In this document: piece after piece, positions 9,364 through 18,773 of the stretch
Layout of the letters: each line of letters begins with the position of its first letter
Position numbering within the stretch: the stretch's first letter is position 1
Assembly (NCBI RefSeq): GCF_017357225.1
Contig: NZ_CP071611.1
Span: 155,476-219,475, forward strand
Reading direction: 5' to 3'
Length of the DNA: 64,000 nucleotides
Origin: Rhizobium binae
GTDB lineage: Bacteria; Pseudomonadota; Alphaproteobacteria; Rhizobiales; Rhizobiaceae
Notes under the pieces: model-generated
Told to the model about the DNA's origin: nothing
Database searches by the model: none
The model's input: the letters and a program-made list of their open reading frames with translations, nothing else
Translations under genes and position numbers: made by a program

Positions 9364-10239
9364 TTAGCCGCCAGGCCCGGAACCAGTATGATCGACAATG
9401 ACGCGCACCATCTCGTCGATGTCGCGATCGTGAATTTCGTGCCCTCCGCCGGCAATCCGGTGCAGTCGCGCGTTCGGTACCGCCTGAGTGAAGGCCTCCG
9501 CGTGCTCGATCGGGAACAGCGGATCGGCGGTGCCATGGATCGCGAGAACCGACGCCTCGAGGTTGGACGCATGCAGCGTGGCGGCCTTGTCCCCGCTCGA
9601 CAGCATGAAATGATTGGTCGCACTGATAAAGGAGGTGGCACGCTCCATGTCACGCGCGATCAGGATGCGCGCCGCTTCGGCATCGTGCGGATGCCTGGTG
9701 CCGGCCAGCATGGCTGAATCGCGACGCATGAAATCGGCAATCGCTCCGAGGTCCGACCAGTCGATGCGCTCGGCAGCGGCGGAATGCTCCTTGTAAGCCT
9801 TGGTCGAAGAGGGCAGGCCGTCTACTCCGATTGGCGAGGTGCTGATCAGGGTGAGGGTCAGCACACGCCGGGGGTGGCGCAATGCGGCCTCCTGCGCGAC
9901 GAAACCGCCCATCGACATGCCCACAAGATGCGCGGCTTCAATCCCATAGCCATCGAGAAGGGCGATGGCGTCTTCGGACAGATCGTCAAACGAATAGCCT
10001 GGCTCACCGGGCGAATAATGTGTGGAAAGGCCGGTATCACGCTGGTCGTAGCGAATGACGTAACGCCCTTGGGCGGCAAGTTCCTCACAGAACCGTTCCG
10101 GCCACCACAGCATCGAGGACATCACCCCCATGATCAGCAGGACAGGTGCACCGGCCGGGTCGCCGAAGGCCTGGGTCTGCAGTTGTACACCTGTGAGTTC
10201 GACGATCTTTTCGGTGACGGGCGATCCGGTCGTATCCAC
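9364..10239 (-). CDS. Alpha/beta hydrolase
   Basis: 291-residue alpha/beta-hydrolase-fold enzyme. The nucleophile elbow is GMSMG (about residues 108-112), the acid is in HGTADPLFP near 240, and the histidine is in GGGHEIHD near 268, giving a Ser-Asp-His triad; LLIMGVMSSM is a typical oxyanion-loop region. The best start is GTG 10239, which has AGGAGG seven bases upstream; a longer frame from GTG 10278 lacks such a site. It is divergent from the methyltransferase at 10376. The family covers esterases, haloperoxidase-like and aclacinomycin-esterase-like enzymes, so the substrate is not assigned. Confidence 0.85.
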   Translation of the reverse strand: MDTTGSPVTEKIVELTGVQLQTQAFGDPAGAPVLLIMGVMSSMLWWPERFCEELAAQGRYVIRYDQRDTGLSTHYSPGEPGYSFDDLSEDAIALLDGYGIEAAHLVGMSMGGFVAQEAALRHPRRVLTLTLISTSPIGVDGLPSSTKAYKEHSAAAERIDWSDLGAIADFMRRDSAMLAGTRHPHDAEAARILIARDMERATSFISATNHFMLSSGDKAATLHASNLEASVLAIHGTADPLFPIEHAEAFTQAVPNARLHRIAGGGHEIHDRDIDEMVRVIVDHTGSGPGG

Positions 10240-10375
10240 GGCCAATCCTCCTGGTTGCAGACGGCGATTACCCTCCACCTTGCATAACTGATCCTGATAT
10301 GCAATCTGTTTCGGGTGACCTGGCAGGCGTGACGGCCGCTTGGCTGCTCTACCGAATGAAGCAGGGGGAAGCGTT

Positions 10376-11155
10376 ATGGCGTTGGATCGTCCCGACTTTT
10401 ACGATGCGGAACTCGCGAGACACAATCGGCACCTCAGGATTGCCGCCGGCGTCGGCCCGGGTGATCGAGTTCTCGATATCGGCTGCGGTGCAGGGCAAAC
10501 GACGCGCGAGGCCGCCCGCGCCGCACCGCAAGGAGAAGCGGTCGGTGTGGACGTTTCGGCTGAGATGCTCGAGGTCGCAAGGCAACGGAGCGCCGCTGAA
10601 GGTTTGCGAAATGTGGTGTTCGAGCAGGCAGACGCGCAGTCCCATGCGTTCCCGAGGGCCGGTTTCGACCTCTGCATCAGCCGGTTCGGCGTGATGTTTT
10701 TTGCCGATCCGGCGGCGGCTTTTGCCAATATCGGCCGGGCGATGCGGCCGGGCGGGCGCCTCGTGTGGATGGTGTGGCAGAGCCGGGAGCGCAACGCTTG
10801 GTCCGGCGCCATCCGGCAAGCCCTTGCGCCTGAAGCTGCCATTTCCCCGGGTGCTCCCAATCCCTTTTCGTTGGGCGATCCAAACGTCGCAACGGAGCTT
10901 CTCGGCGCAGCAGGCTTTGTCTCGATTGACTTTGCCGGGGTCCGGGAGCCGGTCTTCTATGGATCGGACGTCGAAGCGGCGTTTGATGCGCTCATCAGCC
11001 TTTATCTTGTAAAGGACGCCCTCGCACAAACCGATGAAACGCCAGACCAACCGCTGCAGCGGCTGCGCGATCTACTGGAGGCGCACATGACTCCGCAGGG
11101 TGTGTTGTTCGACTCGCAGGCATGGATCATCACCGCTCGCCGAGCCGCGGGATAG
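10376..11155 (+). CDS. Class I SAM-dependent methyltransferase
   Basis: 259-residue methyltransferase. SAM-binding motif I is VLDIGCGAGQTT at about residues 34-45, motif II-like acidic residue in AVGVDVSAEML, and motif IV in FDLCISRFGVMFF; MRPGGRLVWMVWQ is the motif VI/post-III strand. This pattern matches the UbiE/Methyltransf_11/25 group acting on small molecules. The start ATG 10376 follows GGGGGAA. A divergent alpha/beta hydrolase lies 136 bp upstream, and a hydrolase beside a methyltransferase suggests joint processing of a small metabolite, but this is inference. The substrate is unknown. Confidence 0.85.
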   Translation: MALDRPDFYDAELARHNRHLRIAAGVGPGDRVLDIGCGAGQTTREAARAAPQGEAVGVDVSAEMLEVARQRSAAEGLRNVVFEQADAQSHAFPRAGFDLCISRFGVMFFADPAAAFANIGRAMRPGGRLVWMVWQSRERNAWSGAIRQALAPEAAISPGAPNPFSLGDPNVATELLGAAGFVSIDFAGVREPVFYGSDVEAAFDALISLYLVKDALAQTDETPDQPLQRLRDLLEAHMTPQGVLFDSQAWIITARRAAG

Positions 11156-11206
11156 CAAGAGCCGGGCAGGGATTCGCTCCTCACCGACGGTCAGCGCCGC
11201 CACTTC

Positions 11207-12496
11207 TCAATAGCGAGGTACGTAGTCCAGACCGGAGTCGATCCGGGCCGGACGCCCGTTCAGAGCAAGCTCGCCGATGCGCGGCGCCGTGCGGGCGACG
11301 ACCTTGCCGCGACGCACGACGGCCAGCCGGTTCGGCCTCAGCCGCAGTGCCTCCAGCGTATCGTTCGCCTGGAGGATGACGAGGTCCGCATTGCAACCTT
11401 TCTCCAGCCCGTAGCCTGCAAGCCCCATCGTCTTCGCCGAATTGACGGTCAGGGCGTCGAAGATCCTTTTCTTGTCGTCGATGCCAGCCATCTGCGCGAT
11501 ATGGATCGCCATGTGGCCGACCTCCAGCATGTCGCCGGACCCCATTGAATACCACGGATCCATGACGCAATCGTGCCCGAAGGAGACATTCAGCCCGGCA
11601 TCCATCAGCTCGCGGACCCGGGTCATGCCGCGGCGTTTCGGATAGGTATCGTGCCGGCCCTGCAGCATGATGTTGATCAGCGGATTGGGAATTACGTTGA
11701 TCTCCGCCTCTGCCATCAGCGGAATGAGCTTGGAAACATAATAATTGTCCATCGAATGCATCGAGGTCAGATGCGAGCCGGCGACACGTCCTTGCAGGCC
11801 GAAGCGGATGGTTTGCGCGGCCAGCGTCTCGATATGGCGCGAGAGCGGATCGTCGGTTTCGTCGCAATGCATGTCGACCGGCAGACCGCGATCGGCGGCG
11901 ATACGGCAGAGCGCCTCGACCGACGCCGTGCCGTCGCCCATCGTCCGTTCGAAGTGAGGAATGCCGCCGACAATGTCGACGCCCATATCGAGCGCCCGGT
12001 TGAGCGCGTCGATCGCGCCAGGCGAGCGGTAATAACCGTCCTGGGGAAAGGCGACCAATTGCAGATCGATGTAGGGCGCGACCCTTTCGCGGACTTCGAT
12101 CATCGCCTCGACGGTCACCAGTCTAGGATCACTCGTATCGACATGGCTGCGGATGAAAAGCAGACCCTGCGTGACCGCGAGATCGCAATAGCGCAGCGCG
12201 CGGTCGACCAATTCCTCCTTCGTCACGATCGGACGCAACTCTCCCCAGAGCGCGATGCCCTCGAGCAGTGTGCCGGAGACGTTCATCCGCGGCAGGCCGA
12301 GCGACAGCGTGGCGTCCATGTGAAAATGCGGATCGACGAACGGCGGGCTGACCAGCCTGCCGCTTGCCTCGATTTCCTCCGGCGCCTGCGCCTGCAGATC
12401 GCGCTCGACGGCAATGATCCTGTCGCCCTCGATGCCGATGTCGATGCCGGTGCGGCCATCGGGGAGATTTGCGTTTCTGACGATTAGATCGAACAT
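11207..12496 (-). CDS. Cytosine-deaminase-like amidohydrolase
   Basis: 429-residue metal-dependent amidohydrolase of the CodA group. Metal and substrate motifs are HFHMDATLSLG near residue 58 (HxH), HCDETDDPLSR near 212 (His and Glu, compare CodA HCDEIDD), a SHLTSMH segment, and GHDCVMDPWYSMGSGDMLEVGH near 310, closely parallel to CodA GHDDVFDPWYPLG. Known relatives deaminate cytosine, isocytosine, creatinine or related cyclic amidines. It is the last gene of an operon with a nucleoside/nucleobase-type ABC transporter and an amidase, which supports a role in breaking down an imported nitrogenous base. The Cys after GHD, where CodA has Asp, may shift specificity. Confidence 0.85.
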   Translation of the reverse strand: MFDLIVRNANLPDGRTGIDIGIEGDRIIAVERDLQAQAPEEIEASGRLVSPPFVDPHFHMDATLSLGLPRMNVSGTLLEGIALWGELRPIVTKEELVDRALRYCDLAVTQGLLFIRSHVDTSDPRLVTVEAMIEVRERVAPYIDLQLVAFPQDGYYRSPGAIDALNRALDMGVDIVGGIPHFERTMGDGTASVEALCRIAADRGLPVDMHCDETDDPLSRHIETLAAQTIRFGLQGRVAGSHLTSMHSMDNYYVSKLIPLMAEAEINVIPNPLINIMLQGRHDTYPKRRGMTRVRELMDAGLNVSFGHDCVMDPWYSMGSGDMLEVGHMAIHIAQMAGIDDKKRIFDALTVNSAKTMGLAGYGLEKGCNADLVILQANDTLEALRLRPNRLAVVRRGKVVARTAPRIGELALNGRPARIDSGLDYVPRY

Positions 12497-12521
12497 CGGA
12501 ACCTCGTTGGAAAAGGCGGCC

Positions 12522-13466
12522 TCACCGCTCGCCGCGACGATAGGGCTGCATCAGCGCCTGCGGGACGCGGGCGCGGCGGGCCATGATGGCAAGAGCGGCA
12601 ATGGAAAGGATATAGGGCGTCATCAGGAAAAGCTGATAGGGCACGAGGCCGCTCAGCGCCGTCTGCAGCCGAAGCTGAAAGGCATCGAAGAAGGCGAAGA
12701 GCAGGGCCCCGAACAGCGCGCGGCCCGGCCGCCAAGACGCGAAGACGACGAGCGCGATGCAGATCCAGCCGCGCCCCTGCACCATGGTCGGGAAGAAGCT
12801 GTTGAACGCCGACAAGGTCAGGAAGGCGCCGCCCATTCCCATCAGCGCGCTTCCGGCGATGACCGCGCCGTAACGCACCTTCATCGGATTGACGCCCTGG
12901 GCTTCCGCCGCGTGCGGGTTCTCTCCGGTCATGCGGATCGCAAGCCCCACGGGCGTGCGGAAAAAGATGTAGGCCATCAAGAGGGCAATCAGGATCGCAA
13001 GATAGGTCGGCGCCGTCTGCGTAAAGAAGGCCGGGCCGACGAACGGCAGCGTCGAGAGGCCGGGGATGGCGATCGGCTGGAACGGCACGATGGTCGGCGG
13101 CGTATTGGCAAGCGGCACGATCAGCCGGAAAACATAATAGCTGAAGCTCGACGCAAAGAGGGTGACGCCGAGACCGGCGACATGCTGCGAGAGGCCAAGC
13201 GTCACCGTTAGCCCCGCATGCAGCAGGCCGAAGACACCGCCGGCGATCGCAGCAATCAGCAGGCCGGTCCAGAGATCGGCGCCATGATAGACGGATAGCC
13301 AGCCGATCATCGCGCCGAAAGTCATGATGCCTTCGATGCCGAGATTGAGCACGCCGGCCCGTTCACAGAGCAGGGCGCCGAGCGTGCCGAAAATCAGCGG
13401 TGTGGCGATCCGCAGGATTGCCGCCCATAGCCCGGCGGAGGCGATGATATCGAACAGTTGCGTCAT
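12522..13466 (-). CDS. ABC transporter permease, nucleoside-type (BMP/NupQ-like)
   Basis: 314-residue permease of the BPD_transp_2 family, subgroup that works with BMP-type binding proteins. GTLGALLCERAGVLNLGIEGIM near residues 28-49 is a hallmark of the smaller subunit (NupQ/YufQ type). Further conserved text is NPHAAEAQGVNPMKVRYGAVIAGSALMGMGGAFLTLS. About eight to nine hydrophobic segments. The start overlaps the stop of the larger permease by 4 bp. The pair forms the inner-membrane channel of a nucleoside or nucleobase importer. Confidence 0.9.
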   Translation of the reverse strand: MTQLFDIIASAGLWAAILRIATPLIFGTLGALLCERAGVLNLGIEGIMTFGAMIGWLSVYHGADLWTGLLIAAIAGGVFGLLHAGLTVTLGLSQHVAGLGVTLFASSFSYYVFRLIVPLANTPPTIVPFQPIAIPGLSTLPFVGPAFFTQTAPTYLAILIALLMAYIFFRTPVGLAIRMTGENPHAAEAQGVNPMKVRYGAVIAGSALMGMGGAFLTLSAFNSFFPTMVQGRGWICIALVVFASWRPGRALFGALLFAFFDAFQLRLQTALSGLVPYQLFLMTPYILSIAALAIMARRARVPQALMQPYRRGER

Positions 13467-14512
13467 CGCCTTATCCTGTACTGGGTGAAGAACAATGCGA
13501 TCAGCATCGTCAGCAGCGACAGCGCCACCGTGACATCGGCAATATAGGTCGGGATGCCGAGACCCCGGCTCATGCCGTCGGCGCCGACGAACATCGTGGC
13601 CGTGAAAATGGCGGCGAAGACCACACCGAGCGGATTGAGGTTGGCAAGCATCGCCACCACGATGCCGGCATAGCCGAAACCGGGCGACAGGTCGGTCGTC
13701 ACATACCCCTTGACGCCCATCACTTCGATTGCGCCTGCAAGCCCTGCAAGCCCACCGGAGAGACAGGCAACCTTCACCAATGTTCTTCCGAGCGGCACAC
13801 CAGCAAAAACCGCACCGGCAGGATTGAGGCCCGCGGCGCGCGACTGCATGCCAAATACGGTGCGGGACTGGATGAAGTGAATGACGATCGCCAGCAAGAT
13901 CGCGATGGCAAATCCGATATGCAGGCGCGAGCGGGCGATCAGCTTCGCCAGCATGGCATGATCGCTGACGGACTGCGACTGCGGCCAGCCGAAGGCGAGC
14001 GGATCCTTGAGCACGCCGTCTATCAGCATCGAGACGAACAGCACGGCGATGAAATTCATCAGCAGGCTTGTGACGACCTCATCGACGGAAAAGCGCAACC
14101 TCAGCCACAGCGGGATCAAGATCAGCACCATGCCGGCAATGGCACCAACCAGCAGCAGTAGCGGAATGAGAATGGGTGCCGGAAGATTGCCGAGCAGTTT
14201 CGAGCTTGCCGCCGCAACGGCGATGGCGCCGAGATAGAACTGGCCCTCGGCGCCGATATTCCAGAGCCGCGCGCGGAAAGCGACGGCGGCGGCAAGTCCG
14301 GTCAGCATCAGTGGCGTCGCCCGCGTCAGTGTTTCGGTCGCCGAAAGCCGCGAACCGAAGGCGCCGGTCAGGATGCGCCAATAGGCGTCGAGAACAGGTG
14401 CGCCGGCGATCGAGATCAAGATGCCCGCCAGCGCCAGCGCCCCGATGATGGCGATGACGGGTGTGGCGATCAGCAGGTAAAGCGGGCGGTGCTCGCGGCG
14501 CTCAAATCGCAT
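13463..14512 (-). CDS. ABC transporter permease, nucleoside-type (BMP/NupP-like)
   Basis: 349-residue permease. The N-terminal helix is at about 10-38. TRATPLMLTGLAAAVAFRARLWNIGAEGQFYLGA (about 62-95) is the family signature of the larger NupP/YufP-type subunit, followed by FSVDEVVTSLLMNFIAVL. It overlaps the ATPase gene upstream by 11 bp and the small permease downstream by 4 bp, so all three are tightly coupled. Role: channel half of a BMP-linked importer. Confidence 0.9.
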   Translation of the reverse strand: MRFERREHRPLYLLIATPVIAIIGALALAGILISIAGAPVLDAYWRILTGAFGSRLSATETLTRATPLMLTGLAAAVAFRARLWNIGAEGQFYLGAIAVAAASSKLLGNLPAPILIPLLLLVGAIAGMVLILIPLWLRLRFSVDEVVTSLLMNFIAVLFVSMLIDGVLKDPLAFGWPQSQSVSDHAMLAKLIARSRLHIGFAIAILLAIVIHFIQSRTVFGMQSRAAGLNPAGAVFAGVPLGRTLVKVACLSGGLAGLAGAIEVMGVKGYVTTDLSPGFGYAGIVVAMLANLNPLGVVFAAIFTATMFVGADGMSRGLGIPTYIADVTVALSLLTMLIALFFTQYRIRR

Positions 14513-16034
14513 GATCGGGCTCGCGGGTCTCTTGCCATTCGCCGGCCATCATCAGCCCCAGCCTACGGGCGTCGGCGCCATCGGCATTGACGGGCGGCGA
14601 CAGCCGGCCGCCGACGATCGCCTGTATGCGGTCTGCAAGCGCGATCACCTCGTCAAGATCCTCCGAGATCAGCAGCACCGCAGTCCCCTGCCGGCGAGCT
14701 TCCAGCAGGCGCGCATGCACGGCGGCAACCGCACCTTCATCGAGGCCGCGCGCAGGCTGCGCCGCGATCAGGATGCGCGGCCGCCGATAGAGACTGCGCC
14801 CGAGAATGAGCTTTTGCATATTGCCGCCGGACAGCAGCCGCGTGCGGGTTGCCGGGCCGCCGCCGCGAACGTCGAAGCCGTCGATGATCTCGCGCGCAAA
14901 GGCCATGCCGGCCTTGCGGTTGACGAGGCCGCGGCGCGAGAAGGCGGGCGAAGCGATGCGCTCCAGCACGGCATTTTCCCAGATGGCCATTTCGCCGATC
15001 ACACCCTCATGGTTGCGGTCCTCGGGAATGCGGCCGATGCCGGCTTCGACGACATCGGCGACGTCAAGATTGCCGACCACTTCGCCGAACAGCCTGAGGT
15101 CGCCGCAGCTGCGCGCCAGCGTGCCGGAAAGAAGATGCGCCAACGCCGCCTGGCCATTGCCCGAAACGCCGATAATGCCGAGGATCTCTCCCTGGTGCAG
15201 CCGAAAGCTGATCGATTTCAGACGATCGATGCCGCCAATTCGCACGGTCACGCCCGAAGCCTCGAGTGCAACGGCGCCAGGTGTCGACGGTTCGCGAACG
15301 GGCCGCGTTACGCGATGCCCGACCATCAGTTCGGCGAGTTCCGCCTTGCTAGTTTCCGCTGCCCTGCGTTCGGCGACCATCTTGCCGCCGTGTAAGACGA
15401 CGATGCGGTCGGCCGCAGCCATGACCTCATCGAGCTTGTGCGAGATGAAGATCAACGACAGGCCCTGGCGGGCCATTTCCTTCAGCGTCGTGAACAGCCG
15501 CTCGGCCTCGATGTTGGTCAGCACCGCCGTCGGCTCGTCGAGGATGAGGATGCGGGCGTCGTTGTAGAGCGCCTTGAGGATTTCCACTCGCTGCTGCTCG
15601 CCGACCGACAGATCGCCAAGGCGAGCGTCAGGATCAACCGTGAGGCCGAAGCGCTCGGAAATGGCCAGGAGCTTCTTGCGCGCCGCTGACGTTGCCGAAC
15701 GCCAGGACCATAGTCCCTCCGTGCCGGTCATGACATTTTCAAGGACCGTCAAATTGGGCGCGAGCGAGAAATGCTGATGCACCATGCCGACGCCAGCGCG
15801 GATCGCCGCGCGCGGCTTGCCCTGCGGCAGCTCGACGCCGTCGATCAGAATTCGGCCGGCATCCGGCATGTAATGGCCAAAAAGGATGCTCATCAGCGTG
15901 GTCTTGCCCGCGCCGTTCTCGCCGAGCAGGGCAACGACCTCGCCCCAGGCCAGCGTCATGGAAATATCGTCATTGGCAAGGTTGGCGCCGAAGCGTTTGC
16001 TGACGCCGACAATCTCGAGAACAGGCCCGGTCAT
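14502..16034 (-). CDS. ABC transporter ATP-binding protein with two nucleotide-binding domains (NupO-like)
   Basis: 510-residue fused ATPase. First domain: Walker A GENGAGKTT near residue 37, signature LSVGEQQRVEI, Walker [12 protein letters not shown]. Second domain: a degenerate Walker A region (GVSGNGQ) near residue 285 and signature LSGGNMQKLILG near 395, then RILIAAQPARGLD. The degenerate second site is usual for sugar/nucleoside dual-NBD proteins. The start ATG 16034 overlaps the amidase stop (ATGA), which favours it over an upstream in-frame codon at 16070. It powers the adjacent NupPQ-like permeases. Confidence 0.92.
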   Translation of the reverse strand: MTGPVLEIVGVSKRFGANLANDDISMTLAWGEVVALLGENGAGKTTLMSILFGHYMPDAGRILIDGVELPQGKPRAAIRAGVGMVHQHFSLAPNLTVLENVMTGTEGLWSWRSATSAARKKLLAISERFGLTVDPDARLGDLSVGEQQRVEILKALYNDARILILDEPTAVLTNIEAERLFTTLKEMARQGLSLIFISHKLDEVMAAADRIVVLHGGKMVAERRAAETSKAELAELMVGHRVTRPVREPSTPGAVALEASGVTVRIGGIDRLKSISFRLHQGEILGIIGVSGNGQAALAHLLSGTLARSCGDLRLFGEVVGNLDVADVVEAGIGRIPEDRNHEGVIGEMAIWENAVLERIASPAFSRRGLVNRKAGMAFAREIIDGFDVRGGGPATRTRLLSGGNMQKLILGRSLYRRPRILIAAQPARGLDEGAVAAVHARLLEARRQGTAVLLISEDLDEVIALADRIQAIVGGRLSPPVNADGADARRLGLMMAGEWQETREPDHAI

Positions 16035-17444
16035 GACGGCAACCCCGCCACCGGAAAACGGTGCTGCCATCGCCCCTCGGCCTCCAGGCGTGCCGCAAGC
16101 GTCAGAAGCCCCGGCTCGTGACCCATCGGCATCATGAGCTGCACTGGTAGCGGCATGGCATGCTCATCCTGTCCGAAAGGCAGCGTCAAAGCAGGAAAAC
16201 CCGAAACATTGGCAAGGCAGGCAAGCGGCGCAAACGCAGTCATTCGCTCCAGATGCAGATCGATGTCGCCATGATCGGACGGAAAGGAGCCGATCGCAAG
16301 GGGTGCGGCGGCGAGCATCGGCATCAGGATGCAATCGACCGTGTCGAACAGCCTCCAGACCGCGTGGCTCACCAGGACTGCATCCTTCAGCGTCTGCCAG
16401 AGCCTGGCGGCCGAAAGCGCCCCGTCCGCGCATCGCAAAAGCCTGCGTGAGAGGCTCCGCCCTGCTTTCTTCGAGCACTGCCGCCTCGATGAGGGCGGCG
16501 AGATTGACCGAAACGATATCGGCGAAGGCACGGCTGCTGGCTGCGACGCTCCATTCAAGGTCCGCCCAGGCCAATGGAACGATGACGTGCCCGTCCGCCT
16601 CGAGCGCACGTGCCGCCTCCGTGACGGCCGCAAGGCGATCGCCATCGGTCGGATGCGTCGGTCCGGTATCGGTCAACAGGCCGATCCGCAAACGGCCATT
16701 GGTAAAATCGATGGGAGGGGAATCCGGGACGGGTCCGCGTGCATTGCCGCTCAGACTGCTGAAGATCAGTGCCGTATCCCGCACCGAGCGGCAGACCGCA
16801 AGTTCGCTCGCGATGCCGGCAAGGTGGTTGCCGAAAGAAGGTCCGCCGGGGATAGCGCCACGGGTCGGCTTCATTCCGACGAGACCGCAACAGGCGGCGG
16901 GCACGCGGATGGAGCCGCCGGCATCGGTGGCATGAGCAATCGCGACGACCCCGGCGGCAACCGCTGCCGCCGCACCGCCCGACGAGCCGCCGGCGGTACG
17001 GGCCGAATCGAGCGGGTTGCGACAGACAGGCCCGATTGCCGGTTCGCTGGCGAGCGAAAGGCCGAATTCGGGGCTCGTCGTCAGTCCGAACAGACAGAAG
17101 CCGGCCTCGCGGAACCGCAAAGCCAGATCGGAGTCGGCTCCGCCGCCTTTTCTCTCAAAGAGGCGGGAACCGGCCGTTACCGGCAGACCGCGGAAGGGAC
17201 CGCCAAGATCCTTCGCCAAGGTCGGCACGCCGGCAAAGGGCCGCGCCGAGAAACGCTCGGGCGCGCTCTGCCGCTCCCGGTCACAGGCCTGCGCCGCGGC
17301 GAAACCCACGGCGCCGTCGAGATAGGCGATCGCCCCGAGCGGCTCATGCCGCGCGGCGGCCTCGAGGGATATCTGCAACGCTTCTGCAGCGCTCAGGTTG
17401 CCATGCCTGATCGCTGCCGCCAGTTCCGTCGCATCGCCCTGCAT
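16031..17444 (-). pseudogene. Amidase-signature-family amidase, interrupted by a 1-nt frameshift
   Basis: Amidase (amidase-signature family) read in two frames. The N-terminal 340 or so codons run from ATG 17444 (MQGDATELAAAIRHG) and include the catalytic triad region: the Lys in VPTLAKDLGG, the cis-Ser in AGGSSGGAAAAVAAG, and the Ser nucleophile in DAGGSIRVPAACCGLVG. Near 16418-16430, at a CCCC run, homology passes to the -1/+2 frame, where the C-terminal 130 codons (LWQTLKDAVLVSHAVWRLFDTVDCILMP and PMLAAAPLAIG) continue to the stop at 16031-16033. The full span is 1414 nt, one more than a multiple of three, consistent with a single extra base. The stop overlaps the ATPase start by 4 bp. Either a real recent pseudogene or a sequencing error. 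Confidence 0.8.
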
Positions 17445-17452
17445 GGGGCGAA

Positions 17453-18439
17453 CTACTTGGGCTCTTCCATCATCTTCGGAACTTCGAAGGTGCCTGCCTT
17501 GATCTCCGCCCGCTTGGCTTCCATCGCGGCCTCCGCCTCGGCAGGCGCCACGCCCTTGACGAAGACGATATCGCTGCCGCCTTCCTTCATCAGACCGTAA
17601 GACGTGTAGTTCCTCCCGACTGGTTTGCCGGCAGCGACATCGGCGATCGCGGCATTGAGGATCGGGCGGAAATACCACATGGCGTTGGCAAACACCGTGT
17701 CCGGATAACGCGGCGTGTAATTGACCAGCGAGCCGACCGACTTGATGCCGCGTTCCTTGGCGGCATCGGCCGTGCCGATGCGCTCGCCGAACAGGATATC
17801 GGCGCCGGCATCGATCTGGGCAAGACCGGCCTCGCGGGCCTTCGGCGGATCGAAGAAGGTGCCTATGAACGAGACCAGGTGCTTTGCGTCGGGATTGACA
17901 GCCTTGACGCCCGCGGCAAAGGCGTTGATCAGCATGTTGACCTCGGGGATCGGAATGGCGCCGACCGAACCGACGACGTTCGACTTGGTCATCTTGCCCG
18001 CAAGCATGCCGGCGAGATAGGCGCCGTCATGATTCCACGTGCCGAAGACGCCGAAGTTGTCGCCGGCCTGCTCGCCGCTCGAGCCCAGCACGAAGGCGGT
18101 CTCGGGATAGTCGGCCGCAACCTGCCGGGCCTCCTTCTCCACCGCATAGGCTTCGCCGATGATCAGCTTGCTGCCCTGTTCGGCATATTCGCGCATGGCG
18201 CGCGGATAATCGGTGCCGGAGACACCTTCGGAAAAGACATATTCGATCACGCCTTCCTTGGCAGCGTCCTGGAGGGCCTTATGAAGACAGGAATTCCAGG
18301 CGTTTTCGACCGGCGACGCATGAATGCCGGCAACTTTCAGCGGGGCGGCAGCCCTTGCGAGCGGGGCGAAGCTGCTGACTCCGAGCGCAATGCCCGATGC
18401 GATCACTGCCCGGCGTGAAATCAGGATGTCTTTGGTCAT
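17453..18439 (-). CDS. BMP-family ABC transporter substrate-binding protein
   Basis: 328-residue periplasmic binding protein of the basic-membrane-protein (PnrA/BMP) family, which bind nucleosides or related bases. The signal region MTKDILISRRAVIASGIALG contains an SRR pair and hydrophobic core ending ARA-A, so Tat or Sec export. Typical parts: a mature start LKVAGIHASPVENAWN, FGTWNHDGAYLAGMLAG near 128, and NYTPRYPDTVFANAMWYFRPIL. ATG 18439 is preceded by GGGGAG. First gene of the operon that continues into the amidase, NupOPQ-like genes and the deaminase. No lipobox cysteine is seen. Confidence 0.9.
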   Translation of the reverse strand: MTKDILISRRAVIASGIALGVSSFAPLARAAAPLKVAGIHASPVENAWNSCLHKALQDAAKEGVIEYVFSEGVSGTDYPRAMREYAEQGSKLIIGEAYAVEKEARQVAADYPETAFVLGSSGEQAGDNFGVFGTWNHDGAYLAGMLAGKMTKSNVVGSVGAIPIPEVNMLINAFAAGVKAVNPDAKHLVSFIGTFFDPPKAREAGLAQIDAGADILFGERIGTADAAKERGIKSVGSLVNYTPRYPDTVFANAMWYFRPILNAAIADVAAGKPVGRNYTSYGLMKEGGSDIVFVKGVAPAEAEAAMEAKRAEIKAGTFEVPKMMEEPK

Positions 18440-18473
18440 CGATTGCTCCCCTTTTTTTACCATCTGGTTCAAA

Positions 18474-18501
18474 ATCATAGTAGCGCCTAAAAATGTGTCA
18501 A
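18474..18501 (-). promoter_or_regulatory. Candidate sigma-70-type promoter of the BMP/Nup operon
   Basis: Reading the minus strand, TTGACA (18501-18496) is followed after 16 bp by TATGAT (18479-18474), 35 bp before the start codon at 18439. This is the only good match found in the leader. Assignment is by consensus only. Confidence 0.5.
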
Positions 18502-18773
18502 GGAGAGAAGGGGCTTAAAAATCAGGCTGATCGCCTCCGCCGGCCTTTCATTGCACGCCGATTTTTTTCGGCGTCCCGATGGCGTCTCGACTTGGCGCAA
18601 GGAACGCGGCGTGGCAGGCTGCGTCCCCGTTGCCGCCGCGCTTTTCGGTTGAGATTTTTCGCTTCACGAAGCGCGTCCTTCGTTCGGGGCGAGCGGCTCC
18701 GACCGGATCTGTAAGGCTTGGCGCGGCGGCATCGGCAGGGTATGCAGAGGCTATTGGGGTGGGGAAACAATAA
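18502..18773. other. Intergenic stretch between the BMP operon and the lipid trio
   Basis: Together with the leader and promoter at 18440-18501 this makes a 334-bp gap between divergent genes. It holds one perfect 7-bp inverted repeat, ACGCCGA (18555-18561) and TCGGCGT (18568-18574), around a T6 loop. I see no convincing small gene. The promoter of the lipid trio should lie here but no clear consensus was found. Confidence 0.4.

Noticed and set aside
11573..12487. Plus-strand open frame opposite the amidohydrolase
   Set aside because: No domain and no ribosome-binding site; the opposite strand encodes a complete CodA-like enzyme.
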